From Ptiloglossa arizonensis (Eukaryota > Arthropoda > Insecta > Hymenoptera > Colletidae), in contig NW_027479028.1 of the NCBI RefSeq assembly GCF_051014685.1, positions 186,001 through 250,000 on the forward strand: 64,000 bases of DNA, given 5' to 3'. Shown here in pieces: positions 11,414 to 24,164 of this stretch. The stretch's first letter is position 1. The number at the start of each line of letters is the position of its first letter. The notes below the pieces were generated by a model. It saw only the letters and a program-made list of their open reading frames with translations. It made no database searches and was not told the DNA's origin. Position numbers and translations under genes: made by a program.

Positions 11414-12281
11414 AATTCTGCTTCTCCAAACGCTTAACCAGAATGGCCCAGGGAAAAAATACACATACCGTTGTAATCGGGCGAGTTTCGACTTTCAGAA
11501 GCAATAGGAATTTTTGGGTTAGGTCAATCCGTTCGCGAGATATGGGAGTTTGAAGCCATGAAATGGTTGAGATGGCAAAAAATTTTTCGCAATTCTGCTG
11601 CTCCAAACGCTTAACAAGAATGGCCTAGGGAAAAAATACACATACCGTTGTAATCGGGCGAGTTTCTACTTTCAGATGCAATTGGAATTTTTGGGTTAGG
11701 TCAATCCGTTCGCGAGATATGGGAATTTGAAGCCAAGGAATGGTTGAAAAGGCAAAAAATTTTTCGCAATTCTGATGCTCCAAACGCTTAACCAGAATGG
11801 CCTAGGGAAAAAATACACATACCGTTGTAATCGGGCGAGTTTCTACTTTCAGACGCTACAGGAATTTTTGGGTTATGTCAATCCGTTCGCGAGATATGGG
11901 AGTTTGAAGCCATGAAATGGTTGAGAAGGCAACAAATTTTTCGCAATTCTGCTGCGCCAAACGCTTAACAAGAATGGCCTAGGGAAAAAATACACATACC
12001 GTTGTAATCGGGCGAGTTTCTACTTTCAGATGCAATTGGAATTTTTGGGTTAGGTCAATCCCTTCGCGACATATGGGAGTTTGAAGCCAAGAAATGGTTG
12101 AGAAGGCAAAAAATTTTTCGCAATTCTGCTGCTCCAAACGCTTAACCAGAATGGCCTAGGGTAAAAATACACCTACCGATGTAATCGGGCGAGTTTCTAC
12201 TTTCAGACGCAACAGGAATTTTTGAGTTAGGTCAATCCGTTCGCGAGATATGGGAGTTTGAAGCCAAGGAACGGTTGAGAA

Positions 12282-12297
12282 GGCGAAAATTTTTCGC
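12282..12297 (+). repeat. Inherited single-base deletion in the A/T dyad, duplicate of the 11398 copy
   Basis: It lies 884 bp from the 11398 copy within the duplicated stretch. This is the last of the five deletions; from here to 64000 the register is exact at the net level. Confidence 0.85.
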
Positions 12298-12945
12298 AAT
12301 TCTGCTTCTCCAAACGCTTAACCAGAATGGCCCAGGGAAAAAATACACATACCGTTGTAATCGGGCGAGTTTCGACTTTCGGAAGCAATAGGAATTTTTG
12401 GGTTAGGTCAATCCGTTCGCGAGATATGGGAGTTTGAAGCCATGAAATGGTTGAGATGGCAAAAAATTTTTCGCAATTCTGCTGCTCCAAACGCTTAACA
12501 AGAATGGCCTAGGGAAAAAATACACATGCCGTTGCAATCGGGCGAGTTTCTACTACCAGATGCAATTGGAATTTTTGGGTTAGGTCAATCCGTTCGCGAG
12601 ATATGGGAATTTGAAGCCAAGAAATGGTTGAGAAGGCAAAAAATTTTTCGCAATTCTGCTGTTCCAAACGCTTAACAAGAATGGCCTAGGGAAAAAATAC
12701 ACATACCGTTGTAATCGGGCGAGTTTCTACTTTCAGATGCAATTGGAATTTTTGAGTTAGGTCAATCCGTTCGCGAGATATGGGAGTTTGAAGCCAAGAA
12801 ATGGTTGAGAAGGCAAAAGACTTTTCGCAATTCTGCTGCTCCAAACGCTTAACAAGAATGGCCTAGGGAAAAAATACACATACCGTTGTAATCGGGCGAG
12901 TTTCTAATTTCAGATGCAACAGCAATTTTTGAGTTAGGTCAATCC

Positions 12946-12962
12946 GTTCGCGAGATGCGGGA
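12946..12962 (+). other. CENP-B-box-like core match, TG spacer
   Basis: Reads GTTCGCGAGATGCGGGA: the two free bases before CGGG are TG instead of TA, and the core is intact. Confidence 0.7.
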
Positions 12963-13154
12963 GTTTGACGCTCAGAAATGGTTGAGAAGACAACAAATTT
13001 TTCGCAATTCTGCTGCTCCAAACGCTTAACCAGAATGGCCTAGGGAAAAAATACACATACCATGGTAATCGGGCGAGTTTCTACTTTCAGATGCAATAGG
13101 AATTTTTGGGTTAGGTCAATCCGTTCGCGAGATATGGGAGTTTGAAGCCAAGAA

Positions 13155-14835
13155 ATGGTTGAGAAGGCAAAAAATTTTTCGCAATTCTGCTGCATCAAAC
13201 GCTTAACCAGAATGGCCTAGGGAAAAAATACACATACCTCTGTAATCGGGCGAGTTTCGACTTTCAGATGCAACAGGAATTTTTGGTTTAGGTCAATCCG
13301 TTCGCGAGATATGGGAGTTTGAAGCCATGAAATGGTTGAGAAGGCAAAAAATTTTTCGCAATTCTGCTGCTCCAAACGCTTAACAAGAATGGCCTAGGGA
13401 AAAAATACACATACCGTTGTAATCGGGCGAGTTTCTACTTTCAGATGCAATTGGAATTTTTGGGTTAGGTCAATCCGTTCGCGAGATATGGGAGTTTGAA
13501 GCCAAGAAATGGTTGAGAAGTCAAAAAATTTTTCGCAATTCTGCTGTTCCAAACGCTTAACAAGAATGGCCTAGGGAAAAAATACACATACCGTTGTAAT
13601 CGGGCGAGTTTCTACTTTCAGATGCAATTGGAATTTTTGAGTTAGGTCAATCCGTTCGCGAGATATGGGAGTTTGAAGCCAAGAAATGGTTGAGAAGGCA
13701 AAAGACTTTTCGCAATTCTGCTGCTCCAAACGCTTAACAAGAATGGCCTAGGGAAAAAATACACATACCGTTGTAATCGGGCGAGTTTCTACTTTCAGAT
13801 GCAACAGGAATTTTTGGGTTAGGTCAATCCGTTCGCGAGATATGGGAGTTTGAAGCTAAGAAATGGTTGAGAAGACAACAAATTTTTCGCATTACTGCTG
13901 CTCCAAACGCTTAAACAGAATGGCCTAGGGAAAAAATACACATACCGTTGTAATCGGGCGAGTTTCTAATTTCAGATGCAACAGCAATTTTTGAGTTAGG
14001 TCAATCCGTTCGCGAGATGCGGGAGTTTGACGCTCAGAAATGGTTGAGAAGGCAAAAAATTTTTCGCAATTCTGCTGCATCAAACGCTTAACCAGAATGG
14101 CCTAGGGAAAAAATACACATACCTCTGTAATCGGGCGAGTTTCGACTTTCAGATGCAACAGGAATTTTTGGTTTAGGTCAATCCGTTCGCGAGATATGGG
14201 AGTTTGAAGCCATGAAATGGTTGAGAAGGCAAAAAATTTTTCGCAATTCTGCTGCTCCAAACGCTTAACAAGAATGGCCTAGGGAAAAAATACACATACC
14301 GTTGTAATCGGGCGAGTTTCTACTTTCAGATGCAATTGGAATTTTTGGGTTAGGTCAATCCGTTCGCGAGATATGGGAGTTTGAAGCCAAGAAATGGTTG
14401 AGAAGTCAAAAAATTTTTCGCAATTCTGCTGTTCCAAACGCTTAACAAGAATGGCCTAGGGAAAAAATACACATACCGTTGTAATCGGGCGAGTTTCTAC
14501 TTTCAGATGCAATTGGAATTTTTGAGTTAGGTCAATCCGTTCGCGAGATATGGGAGTTTGAAGCCAAGAAATGGTTGAGAAGGCAAAAGACTTTTCGCAA
14601 TTCTGCTGCTCCAAACGCTTAACAAGAATGGCCTAGGGAAAAAATACACATACCGTTGTAATCGGGCGAGTTTCTACTTTCAGATGCAACAGGAATTTTT
14701 GGGTTAGGTCAATCCGTTCGCGAGATATGGGAGTTTGAAGCTAAGAAATGGTTGAGAAGACAACAAATTTTTCGCATTACTGCTGCTCCAAACGCTTAAA
14801 CAGAATGGCCTAGGGAAAAAATACACATACCGTTG
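13155..14835 (+). repeat. Higher-order repeat, 5-mer unit (885 bp), about 1.9 copies
   Basis: Bases about 13155-13950 match about 14040-14835 at 885 bp. Shared rare variants are agaagtcaaaaaat near 13517 and 14402, cattactg near 13892 and 14777, and the aaaagactttt dyads at 13700 and 14585. The right-hand junction at about 14040 joins a ctcagaaatgg monomer to a monomer half of another type. Confidence 0.85.
14008..14024 (+). other. CENP-B-box-like core match, TG spacer
   Basis: Duplicate of the 12946 variant six monomers downstream, in a monomer that switches type just after the site near 14040. Confidence 0.7.
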
Positions 14836-17800
14836 TAATCGGGCGAGTTTCTACTTCCAGATGCAATTGGAATTTTTGGGTTAGGTCAATCCGTTCGCGA
14901 GATATGGGAATTTGAAGCCAAGGAATGGTTGAAAAGGCAAAAAATTTTTCGCAATTCTGATGCTCCAAACGCTTAACCAGAATGGCCTAGGGAAAAAATA
15001 CACATACCGTTGTAATCGGGCGAGTTTCTACTTTCAGACGCTACAGGAATTTTTGGGTTATGTCAATCCGTTCGCGAGATATGGGAGTTTGAAGCCATGA
15101 AATGGTTGAGAAGGCAACAAATTTTTCGCAATTCTGCTGCGCCAAACGCTTAACAAGAATGGCCTAGGGAAAAAATACACATACCGTTGTAATCGGGCGA
15201 GTTTCTACTTTCAGATGCAATTGGAATTTTTGGGTTAGGTCAATCCCTTCGCGAGATATGGGAGTTTGAAGCCAAGAAATGGTTGAGAAGGCAAAAAATT
15301 TTTCGCAATTCTGCTGCTCCAAACGCTTAACCAGAATGGCCTAGGGTAAAAATACACCTACCGATGTAATCGGGCGAGTTTCTACTTTCAGACGCAACAG
15401 GAATTTTTGAGTTAGGTCAATCCGTTCGCGAGATATGGGAGTTTGAAGCCAAGGAACGGTTGAGAAGGCAAAAAATTTTTCGCAATTCTGCTGCTCCAAA
15501 CGCTTAACCAGAATGGCCTAGGGAAAAAATACACATACCGTTGTAATCGGACGAGTTTCTACTTTCAGATGCAACAGGAATTTTTGGGTCAGGTCAATCC
15601 GTTCGCGAGATATGGGAGTTTGAAGCTAAGAAATGGTTGAGAAGACAACAAATTTTTCGCACTTCTGCTGCTCCAAACGCTTAACCAGAATGGCCTAGGG
15701 TAAAAATACACATACCGTTGTAATCGGGCGAGTTTCTACTTTCAGACGCTACAGGAATTTTTGGGTTAGGTCAATCCGTTCGCGAGATATGGGAGTTTGA
15801 AGCCAAGAAATGGTTGAGAAGGCAAAAAATTTTTCGCAATTCTGCTGCTCCAAACGCTTAACCAGAATGGCCTAGGGTAAAAATACACCTACCGCTGTAA
15901 TCGGGCGAGTTTCTACTTTCAGACGCAACAGGAATTTTTGAGTTAGGTCAATCCGTTCGCGAGATATGGGAGTTTGAAGCCAAGGAACGGTTGAGAAGGC
16001 AAAAAATTTTTCGCAATTCTGCTGCTCCAAACGCTTAACCTGAATGGCCTAGGGAAAAAATACACATACCGTTGTAATCGGCCGAGTTTCTACTTTCAGA
16101 CGCTACAGGAATTTTTGGGTTATGTCAATCCGTTCGCGAGATATGGGAGTTTGAAGCCATGAAATGGTTGAGAAGGCAAAAAATTTTTCGCAATTCTGCT
16201 GCTCCAAACGCTTAACAAGAATGGCCTAGGGAAAAAATACACATACCGTTGTAATCGGGCGAGTTTCTACTTTCAGATGCAATAGGAATTTTTGGGTTAG
16301 GTCAATCCGTTCGCGAGATATGGGAGTTTGAAGCCAAGAAATGGTTGAGAAGGCAAAAAATTTTTCGCAATTCTGCTGCATCAAACGCTTAACCAGAATG
16401 GCCTAGGGAAAAAATACACATACCTCTGTAATCGGGCGAGTTTCGACTTTCAGATGCAACAGGAATTTTTGGTTTAGGTCAATCCGTTCGCGAGATATGG
16501 GAGTTTGAAGCCATGAAATGGTTGAGAAGGCAAAAAATTTTTCGCAATTCTGCTGCTCCAAACGCTTAACAAGAATGGCCTAGGGAAAAAATACACATAC
16601 CGTTGTAATCGGGCGAGTTTCTACTTTCAGATGCAATTGGAATTTTTGGGTTAGGTCAATCCGTTCGCGAGATATGGGAGTTTGAAGCCAAGAAATGGTT
16701 GAGAAGGCAAAAAATTTTTCGCAATTCTGCTGTTCCAAACGCTTAACAAGAATGGCCTAGGGAAAAAATACACATACCGTTGTAATCGGGCGAGTTTCTA
16801 CTTTCAGATGCAATTGGAATTTTTGAGTTAGGTCAATCCGTTCGCGAGATATGGGAGTTTGAAGCCAAGAAATGGTTGAGAAGGCAAAAGACTTTTCGCA
16901 ATTCTGCTGCTCCAAACGCTTAACAAGAATGGCCTAGGGAAAAAATACACATACCGTTGTAATCGGGCGAGTTTCTACTTTCAGATGCAACAGGAATTTT
17001 TGGGTTAGGTCAATCCGTTCGCGAGATATGGGAGTTTGAAGCTAAGAAATGGTTGAGAAGACAACAAATTTTTCGCATTACTGCTGCTCCAAACGCTTAA
17101 ACAGAATGGCCTAGGGAAAAAATACACATACCGTTGTAATCGGGCGAGTTTCTACTTCCAGATGCAATTGGAATTTTTGGGTTAGGTCAATCCGTTCGCG
17201 AGATATGGGAATTTGAAGCCAAGGAATGGTTGAAAAGGCAAAAAATTTTTCGCAATTCTGATGCTCCAAACGCTTAACCAGAATGGCCTAGGGAAAAAAT
17301 ACACATACCGTTGTAATCGGGCGAGTTTCTACTTTCAGACGCTACAGGAATTTTTGGGTTATGTCAATCCGTTCGCGAGATATGGGAGTTTGAAGCCATG
17401 AAATGGTTGAGAAGGCAACAAATTTTTCGCAATTCTGCTGCGCCAAACGCTTAACAAGAATGGCCTAGGGAAAAAATACACATACCGTTGTAATCGGGCG
17501 AGTTTCTACTTTCAGATGCAATTGGAATTTTTCGGTTAGGTCAATCCCTTCGCGAGATATGGGAGTTTGAAGCCAAGAAATGGTTGAGAAGGCAAAAAAT
17601 TTTTCGCAATTCTGCTGCTCCAAACGCTTAACCAGAATGGCCTAGGGTAAAAATACACCTACCGATGTAATCGGGCGAGTTTCTACTTTCAGACGCAACA
17701 GGAATTTTTGAGTTAGGTCAATCCGTTCGCGAGATATGGGAGTTTGAAGCCAAGGAACGGTTGAGAAGGCAAAAAATTTTTCGCAATTCTGCTGCTCCAA

Positions 17801-17980
17801 ACGCTTAACCAGAATGGCCTAGGGAAAAAATACACATACCGTTGTAATCGGACGAGTTTCTACTTTCAGATGCAACAGGAATTTTTGGGTCAGGTCAATC
17901 CGTTCGCGAGATATGGGAGTTTGAAGCTAAGAAATGGTTGAGAAGACAACAAATTTTTCGCACTTCTGCAGCTCCAAACG
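14040..17980 (+). repeat. Higher-order repeat, 13-mer unit (2301 bp), about 1.7 copies
   Basis: Bases about 14040-15669 match about 16341-17970 at 2301 bp. Markers are acctctgtaa at 14121 and 16422, the gctacagg/ttatgtc monomers at 15040 and 17341, and the accgatgtaa monomers near 15361 and 17662. The right edge is sharp: ctgctgctcc becomes ctgcagctcc at about 17970. Confidence 0.85.
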
Positions 17981-18930
17981 CTTAACCAGAATGGCCTAGG
18001 GTAAAAATACACCTACCGCTGTAATCGGGCGAGTTTCTACTTTCAGACGCAACAGGAATTTTTGAGTTAGGTCAATCCGTTCGCGAGATATGGGAGTTTG
18101 AAGCCAAGGAACGGTTGAGAAGGCAAAAAATTTTTCGCAATTCTGCTGCTCCAAACGCTTAACCAGAATGACCTAGGGAAAAAATACACATACCGTGGTA
18201 ATCGGGCGAGTTTCTACTTTCAGATGCAATAGGAATTTTTGGGTCAGGTCAATCCGTTCGCGAGATATGGGAGTTTGAAGCTAAGAAATGGTTGAGAAGA
18301 CAACAAATTTTTCGCACTTCTGCTGCTCCAAACGCTTAACCAGAATGGCCTAGGGTAAAAATACACATACCGTTGTAATCGGGCGAGTTTCTACTTTCAG
18401 ACGCTACAGGAATTTTTGGGTTAGGTCAATCCGTTCGCGAGATATGGGAGTTTGAAGCCAAGAAATGGTTGAGAAGGCAAAAAATTTTTCGCAATTCTGC
18501 TGCTCCAAACGCTTAACCAGAATGGCCTAGGGTAAAAATACACCTACCGCTGTAATCGGGCGAGTTTCTACTTTCAGACGCAACAGGAATTTTTGAGTTA
18601 GGTCAATCCGTTCGCGAGATATGGGAGTTTGAAGCCAAGGAACGGTTGAGAAGGCAAAAAATTTTTCGCAATTCTGCTGCTCCAAACGCTTAACCTGAAT
18701 GGCCTAGGGAAAAAATACACATACCGTTGTAATCGGCCGAGTTTCTACTTTCAGACGCTACAGGAATTTTTGGGTTATGTCAATCCGTTCGCGAGATATG
18801 GGAGTTTGAAGCCATGAAATGGTTGAGAAGGCAAAAAATTTTTCGCAATTCTGCTGCTCCAAACGCTTAACAAGAATGGCCTAGGGAAAAAATACACATA
18901 CCGTTGTAATCGGGCGAGTTTCTACTTTCA
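15575..18930 (+). repeat. 15-monomer-offset copy (2655 bp) of a four-monomer cassette
   Basis: Bases about 15575-16270 recur at about 18230-18930. The cassette contains a gggtcagg monomer, a gctacagg monomer, a caaggaacgg monomer ending in cctgaatgg, and a cggccgag monomer followed by gctacagg/ttatgtc. The cggccgag marks are at 16079 and 18734. Confidence 0.8.
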
Positions 18931-20195
18931 GATGCAATTGGAATTTTTGGGTTAGGTCAATCCGTTCGCGAGATATGGGAGTTTGAAGCCAAGAAATGGT
19001 TGAGAAGGCAAAAAATTTTTCGCAATTCTGCTGCTCCAAACGCTTAACAAGAATGGCCTAGGGAAAAAATACACATACCGTTGTAATCGGGCGAGTTTCT
19101 ACTTTCAGATGCAATTGGAATTTTTGGGTTAGGTCAATCCGTTCGCGAGATATGGGAGTTTGAAGCCAAGAAATGGTTGAGAAGGCAAAAAATTTTTCGC
19201 AATTCTGCTGCTCCAAACGCTTAACAAGAATGGCCTAGGGAAAAAATACAAATACCGTTGTAATCGGGCGAGTTTCTACTTTCAGATGCAACAGGAATTT
19301 TTGGGTTAGGTCAATCCGTTCGCGAGATATGGGAGTTTGAAGCTAAGAAATGGTTGAGAAGACAACAAATTTTTCGCATTTCTGCTGCTCCAAACGCTTA
19401 AACAGAATGGCCTAGGGAAAAAATACACATACCGTTGTAATCGGGCGAGTTTCTACTTTCAGATGCAATTGGAATTTTTGGGTTAGGTCAATCCGTTCGC
19501 GAGATATGGGAATTTGAAGCCAAGGAATGGTTGAAAAGGCAAAAAATTTTTCGCAATTCTGATGCTCCAAACGCTTAACCAGAATGGCCTAGGGAAAAAA
19601 TACACATACCGTTGTAATCGGGCGAGTTTCTACTTTCAGACGCTACAGGAATTTTTGGGTTATGTCAATCCGTTCGCGAGATATGGGAGTTTGAAGCCAT
19701 GAAATGGTTGAGAAGGCAACAAATTTTTCGCAATTCTGCTGCTCCAAACGCTTAACCAGAATGGCCTAGGGTAAAAATACACCTACCGATGTAGTCGGGC
19801 GAGTTTCTACTTTCAGACGCAACAGGAATTTTTGAGTTAGGTCAATCCGTTCGCGAGATATGGGAGTTTGAAGCCAAGGAACGGTTGAGAAGGCAAAAAA
19901 TTTTTCGCAATTCTGCTGCTCCAAACGCTTAACCAGAATGGCCTAGGGAAAAAATACACATACCGTTGTAATCGGACGAGTTTCTACTTTCAGATGCAAC
20001 AGGAATTTTTGGGTCAGGTCAATCCGTTCGCGAGATATGGGAGTTTGAAGCTAAGAAATGGTTGAGAAGACAACAAATTTTTCGCACTTCTGCAGCTCCA
20101 AACGCTTAACCAGAATGGCCTAGGGTAAAAATACACATACCGCTGTAATCGGGCGAGTTTCTACTTTCAGACGCAACAGGAATTTTTGAGTTAGG
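17980..20195 (+). repeat. Mixed satellite monomers linking the 13-mer and 7-mer blocks
   Basis: The stretch includes the rare gacctaggg variant near 18170 (CCTAGG kept, preceding GG changed), which is found again at 47021 and 54101. Bases 19085-19675 recur at 20855-21445 (10 monomers, 1770 bp). Bases around 19785 recur at 22794 (17 monomers, 3009 bp). No foreign sequence is seen. Confidence 0.75.
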
Positions 20196-20202
20196 TCAAT
20201 CC

Positions 20203-20219
20203 GTTCGCGAGATACGGGA
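20203..20219 (+). other. CENP-B-box-like core match
   Basis: First box after a gap of about 6 kb (35 monomers) without one; starts the 7-mer block. Confidence 0.7.
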
Positions 20220-21441
20220 GTTTGACGCTAAGAAATGGTTGAGAAGACAACAAATTTTTCGCAATTCTGTTGCTCCAAACGCTTAACCAGAATGGCCTAG
20301 GGAAAAAATACACATACCGTGGTAATCGGGCGAGTTTCTACTTTCAGATGCAATAGGAATTTTTGGGTTAGGTCAATCCGTTCGCGAGATATGGGAGTTT
20401 GAAGCCAAGAAATGGTTGAAAAGGCAAAAAATTTTTCGCAATTCTGCTGCATCAAACGCTTAACCAGAATGGCCTAGGGAAAAAATACACATACCTCTGT
20501 AATCGGGCGAGTTTCGACTTTCAGATGCAACAGGAATTTTTGGTTTAGGTCAATCCGTTCGCGAGATATGGGAGTTTGAAGCTAGGAAATGGTTGAGAAG
20601 ACAACAAATTTTTCGCACTTCTGCTGCTCCAAACGCTTAACCAGAATGGCCTAGGGAAAAAATACACATACCGTTGTAATCGGGCGAGTTTCGACTTTCA
20701 GAAGCAATAGGAATTTTTGGGTTAGGTCAATCCGTTCGCGAGATATGGGAGTTTGAAGCCATGAAATGGTTGAGAAGGCGAAAAATTTTTCGCAATTCTG
20801 CTGCTCCAAACGCTTAACCAGAATGGCCTAGGGAAAAAATACACATACCGTGGTAATCGGGCGAGTTTCTACTTTCAGATGCAATTGGAATTTTTGGGTT
20901 AGGTCAATCCGTTCGCGAGATATGGGAGTTTGAAGCCAAGAAATGGTTGAGAAGGCAAAAAATTTTTCGCAATTCTGCTGCTCCAAACGCTTAACAAGAA
21001 TGGCCTAGGGAAAAAATACAAATACCATTGTAATCGGGCGAGTTTCTACTTTCAGATGCAACAGGAATTTTTGGGTTAGGTCAATCCGTTCGCGAGATAT
21101 GGGAGTTTGAAGCTAAGAAATGGTTGAGAAGACAACAAATTTTTCGCATTTCTGCTGCTCCAAACGCTTAAACAGAATGGCCTAGGGAAAAAATACACAT
21201 ACCGTTGTAATCGGGCGAGTTTCTACTTTCAGATGCAATTGGAATTTTTGGGTTAGGTCAATCCGTTCGCGAGATATGGGAATTTGAAGCCAAGGAATGG
21301 TTGAAAAGGCAAAAAATTTTTCGCAATTCTGATGCTCCAAACGCTTAACCAGAATGGCCTAGGGAAAAAATACACATACCGTTGTAATCGGGCGAGTTTC
21401 TACTTTCAGACGCTACAGGAATTTTTGGGTTATGTCAATCC

Positions 21442-21458
21442 GTTCGCGAGATACGGGA
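21442..21458 (+). other. CENP-B-box-like core match in a hybrid monomer
   Basis: The monomer joins a gctacagg/ttatgtc left part to the tgacgctaag right part, with the box at or next to the junction. Confidence 0.7.
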
Positions 21459-22204
21459 GTTTGACGCTAAGAAATGGTTGAGAAGACAACAAATTTTTCG
21501 CAATTCTGTTGCTCCAAACGCTTAACCAGAATGGCCTAGGGAAAAAATACACATACCGTGGTAATCGGGCGAGTTTCTACTTTCAGATGCAATAGGAATT
21601 TTTGGGTTAGGTCAATCCGTTCGCGAGATATGGGAGTTTGAAGCCAAGAAATGGTTGAAAAGGCAAAAAATTTTTCGCAATTCTGCTGCATCAAACGCTT
21701 AACCAGAATGGCCTAGGGAAAAAATACACATACCTCTGTAATCGGGCGAGTTTCGACTTTCAGATGCAACAGGAATTTTTGGTTTAGGTCAATCCGTTCG
21801 CGAGATATGGGAGTTTGAAGCTAGGAAATGGTTGAGAAGACAACAAATTTTTCGCACTTCTGCTGCTCCAAACGCTTAACCAGAATGGCCTAGGGAAAAA
21901 ATACACATACCGTTGTAATCGGGCGAGTTTCGACTTTCAGAAGCAATAGGAATTTTTGGGTTAGGTCAATCCGTTCGCGAGATATGGGAGTTTGAAGCCA
22001 TGAAATGGTTGAGAAGGCGAAAAATTTTTCGCAATTCTGCTGCTCCAAACGCTTAACCAGAATGGCCTAGGGAAAAAATACACATACCGTGGTAATCGGG
22101 CGAGTTTCTACTTTCAGATGCAATTGGAATTTTTGGGTTAGGTCAATCCGTTCGCGAGATATGGGAGTTTGAAGCCAAGAAATGGTTGAGAAGGCAAAAA
22201 ATTT

Positions 22205-24118
22205 TTCGCAATTCTGCTGCTCCAAACGCTTAACAAGAATGGCCTAGGGAAAAAATACAAATACCGTTGTAATCGGGCGAGTTTCTACTTTCAGATGCAA
22301 CAGGAATTTTTGGGTTAGGTCAATCCGTTCGCGAGATATGGGAGTTTGAAGCTAAGAAATGGTTGAGAAGACAACAAATTTTTCGCATTTCTGCTGCTCC
22401 AAACGCTTAAACAGAATGGCCTAGGGAAAAAATACACATACCGCTGTAATCGGGCGAGTTTCTACTTTCAGATGCAATTGGAATTTTTGGGTTAGGTCAA
22501 TCCGTTCGCGAGATATGGGAATTTGAAGCCAAGGAATGGTTGAAAAGGCAAAAAATTTTTCGCAATTCTGATGCTCCAAACGCTTAACCAGAATGGCCTA
22601 GGGAAAAAATACACATACCGTTGTAATCGGGCGAGTTTCTACTTTCAGACGCTACAGGAATTTTTGGGTTATGTCAATCCGTTCGCGAGATATGGGAGTT
22701 TGAAGCCATGAAATGGTTGAGGAGGCAACAAATTTTTCGCAATTCTGCTGCTCCAAACGCTTAACCAGAATGGCCTAGGGTAAAAATACACCTACCGATG
22801 TAATCGGGCGAGTTTCTACTTTCAGACGCAACAGGAATTTTTGAGTTAGGTCAATCCGTTCGCGAGATATGGGAGTTTGAAGCCAAGGAACGGTTGAGAA
22901 GGCAAAAAATTTTTCGCAATTCTGCTGCTCCAAACGCTTAACCAGAATGGCCTAGGGAAAAAATACACATACCGTTGTAATCGGACGAGTTTCTACTTTC
23001 AGATGCAACAGGAATTTTTGGGTCAGGTCAATCCGTTCGCGAGATATGGGAGTTTGAAGCTAAGAAATGGTTGAGAAGACAACAAATTTTTCGCACTTCT
23101 GCAGCTCCAAACGCTTAACCAGAATGGCCTAGGGTAAAAATACACATACCGCTGTAATCGGGCGAGTTTCTACTTTCAGACGCAACAGGAATTTTTGAGT
23201 TAGGTCAATCCGTTCGCGAGATACGGGAGTTTGACGCTAAGAAATGGTTGAGAAGACAACAAATTTTTCGCAATTCTGCTGCTCCAAACGCTTAACAAGA
23301 ATGGCCTAGGGAAAAAATACAAATACCGTTGTAATCGGGCGAGTTTCTACTTTCAGATGCAACAGGAATTTTTGGGTTAGGTCAATCCGTTCGCGAGATA
23401 TGGGAGTTTGAAGCTAAGAAATGGTTGAGAAGACAACAAATTTTTCGCATTTCTGCTGCTCCAAACGCTTAAACAGAATGGCCTAGGGAAAAAATACACA
23501 TACCGCTGTAATCGGGCGAGTTTCTACTTTCAGATGCAATTGGAATTTTTGGGTTAGGTCAATCCGTTCGCGAGATATGGGAATTTGAAGCCAAGGAATG
23601 GTTGAAAAGGCAAAAAATTTTTCGCAATTCTGATGCTCCAAACGCTTAACCAGAATGGCCTAGGGAAAAAATACACATACCGTTGTAATCGGGCGAGTTT
23701 CTACTTTCAGACGCTACAGGAATTTTTGGGTTATGTCAATCCGTTCGCGAGATATGGGAGTTTGAAGCCATGAAATGGTTGAGGAGGCAACAAATTTTTC
23801 GCAATTCTGCTGCTCCAAACGCTTAACCAGAATGGCCTAGGGTAAAAATACACCTACCGATGTAATCGGGCGAGTTTCTACTTTCAGACGCAACAGGAAT
23901 TTTTGAGTTAGGTCAATCCGTTCGCGAGATATGGGAGTTTGAAGCCAAGGAACGGTTGAGAAGGCAAAAAATTTTTCGCAATTCTGCTGCTCCAAACGCT
24001 TAACCAGAATGGCCTAGGGAAAAAATACACATACCGTTGTAATCGGACGAGTTTCTACTTTCAGATGCAACAGGAATTTTTGGGTCAGGTCAATCCGTTC
24101 GCGAGATATGGGAGTTTG
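22205..24118 (+). repeat. Higher-order repeat, 6-mer unit (1062 bp), about 1.8 copies
   Basis: The rare atacaaatacc variant lies at 22255 and 23317, and the accgatg monomer at 22794 and 23856, both 1062 bp apart. The match ends near 24118 where gaagctaag becomes gaagccatg. Confidence 0.8.
23212..23228 (+). other. CENP-B-box-like core match
   Basis: 1770 bp after the 21442 site, in the ordinary gacgcaacagg/gagttagg monomer type. Confidence 0.7.
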
Positions 24119-24164
24119 AAGCCATGAAATGGTTGAGAAGGCGAAAAATTTTTCGCAATTCTGC

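Larger units (their letters stand above)
11160..13155 (+). repeat. Partial 5-mer-offset duplication and mixed monomers
   Basis: Bases about 11200-11620 match about 12085-12510 at an offset of 884 to 885 bp (5 x 177, less one shared deletion). Both copies hold the deleted dyad with gcttctcc, the tggcccaggg variant that destroys CCTAGG, and the agcaatagg type. Between and after them are mixed types, including the gctacagg/ttatgtc monomer at 11855 and an unusual cccttcgcgacatatggg monomer near 12060. Confidence 0.8.
20195..22680 (+). repeat. Higher-order repeat, 7-mer unit (1239 bp), two copies
   Basis: Bases about 20195-21440 match about 21435-22680 at 1239 bp with only a few changes (accattg against accgttg near 21022; accgttg against accgctg near 21208). 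Both copies start with a box-bearing monomer (20203, 21442) followed by ctgttgctcc. Each holds a perfect-palindrome monomer (20778, 22017). Confidence 0.85.

Noticed and set aside
11343..11606. Minus-strand open frame of 87 codons
   Set aside because: It arises where the 1-bp deletion at 11398 joins two frames of the repeat. It contains only repeat translation.
12227..12490. Second minus-strand 87-codon frame, nearly identical to the first
   Set aside because: It is the duplicate of the previous one in the 5-monomer-offset copy, with a single Leu/Pro difference. Its similarity reflects DNA duplication, not a protein family.
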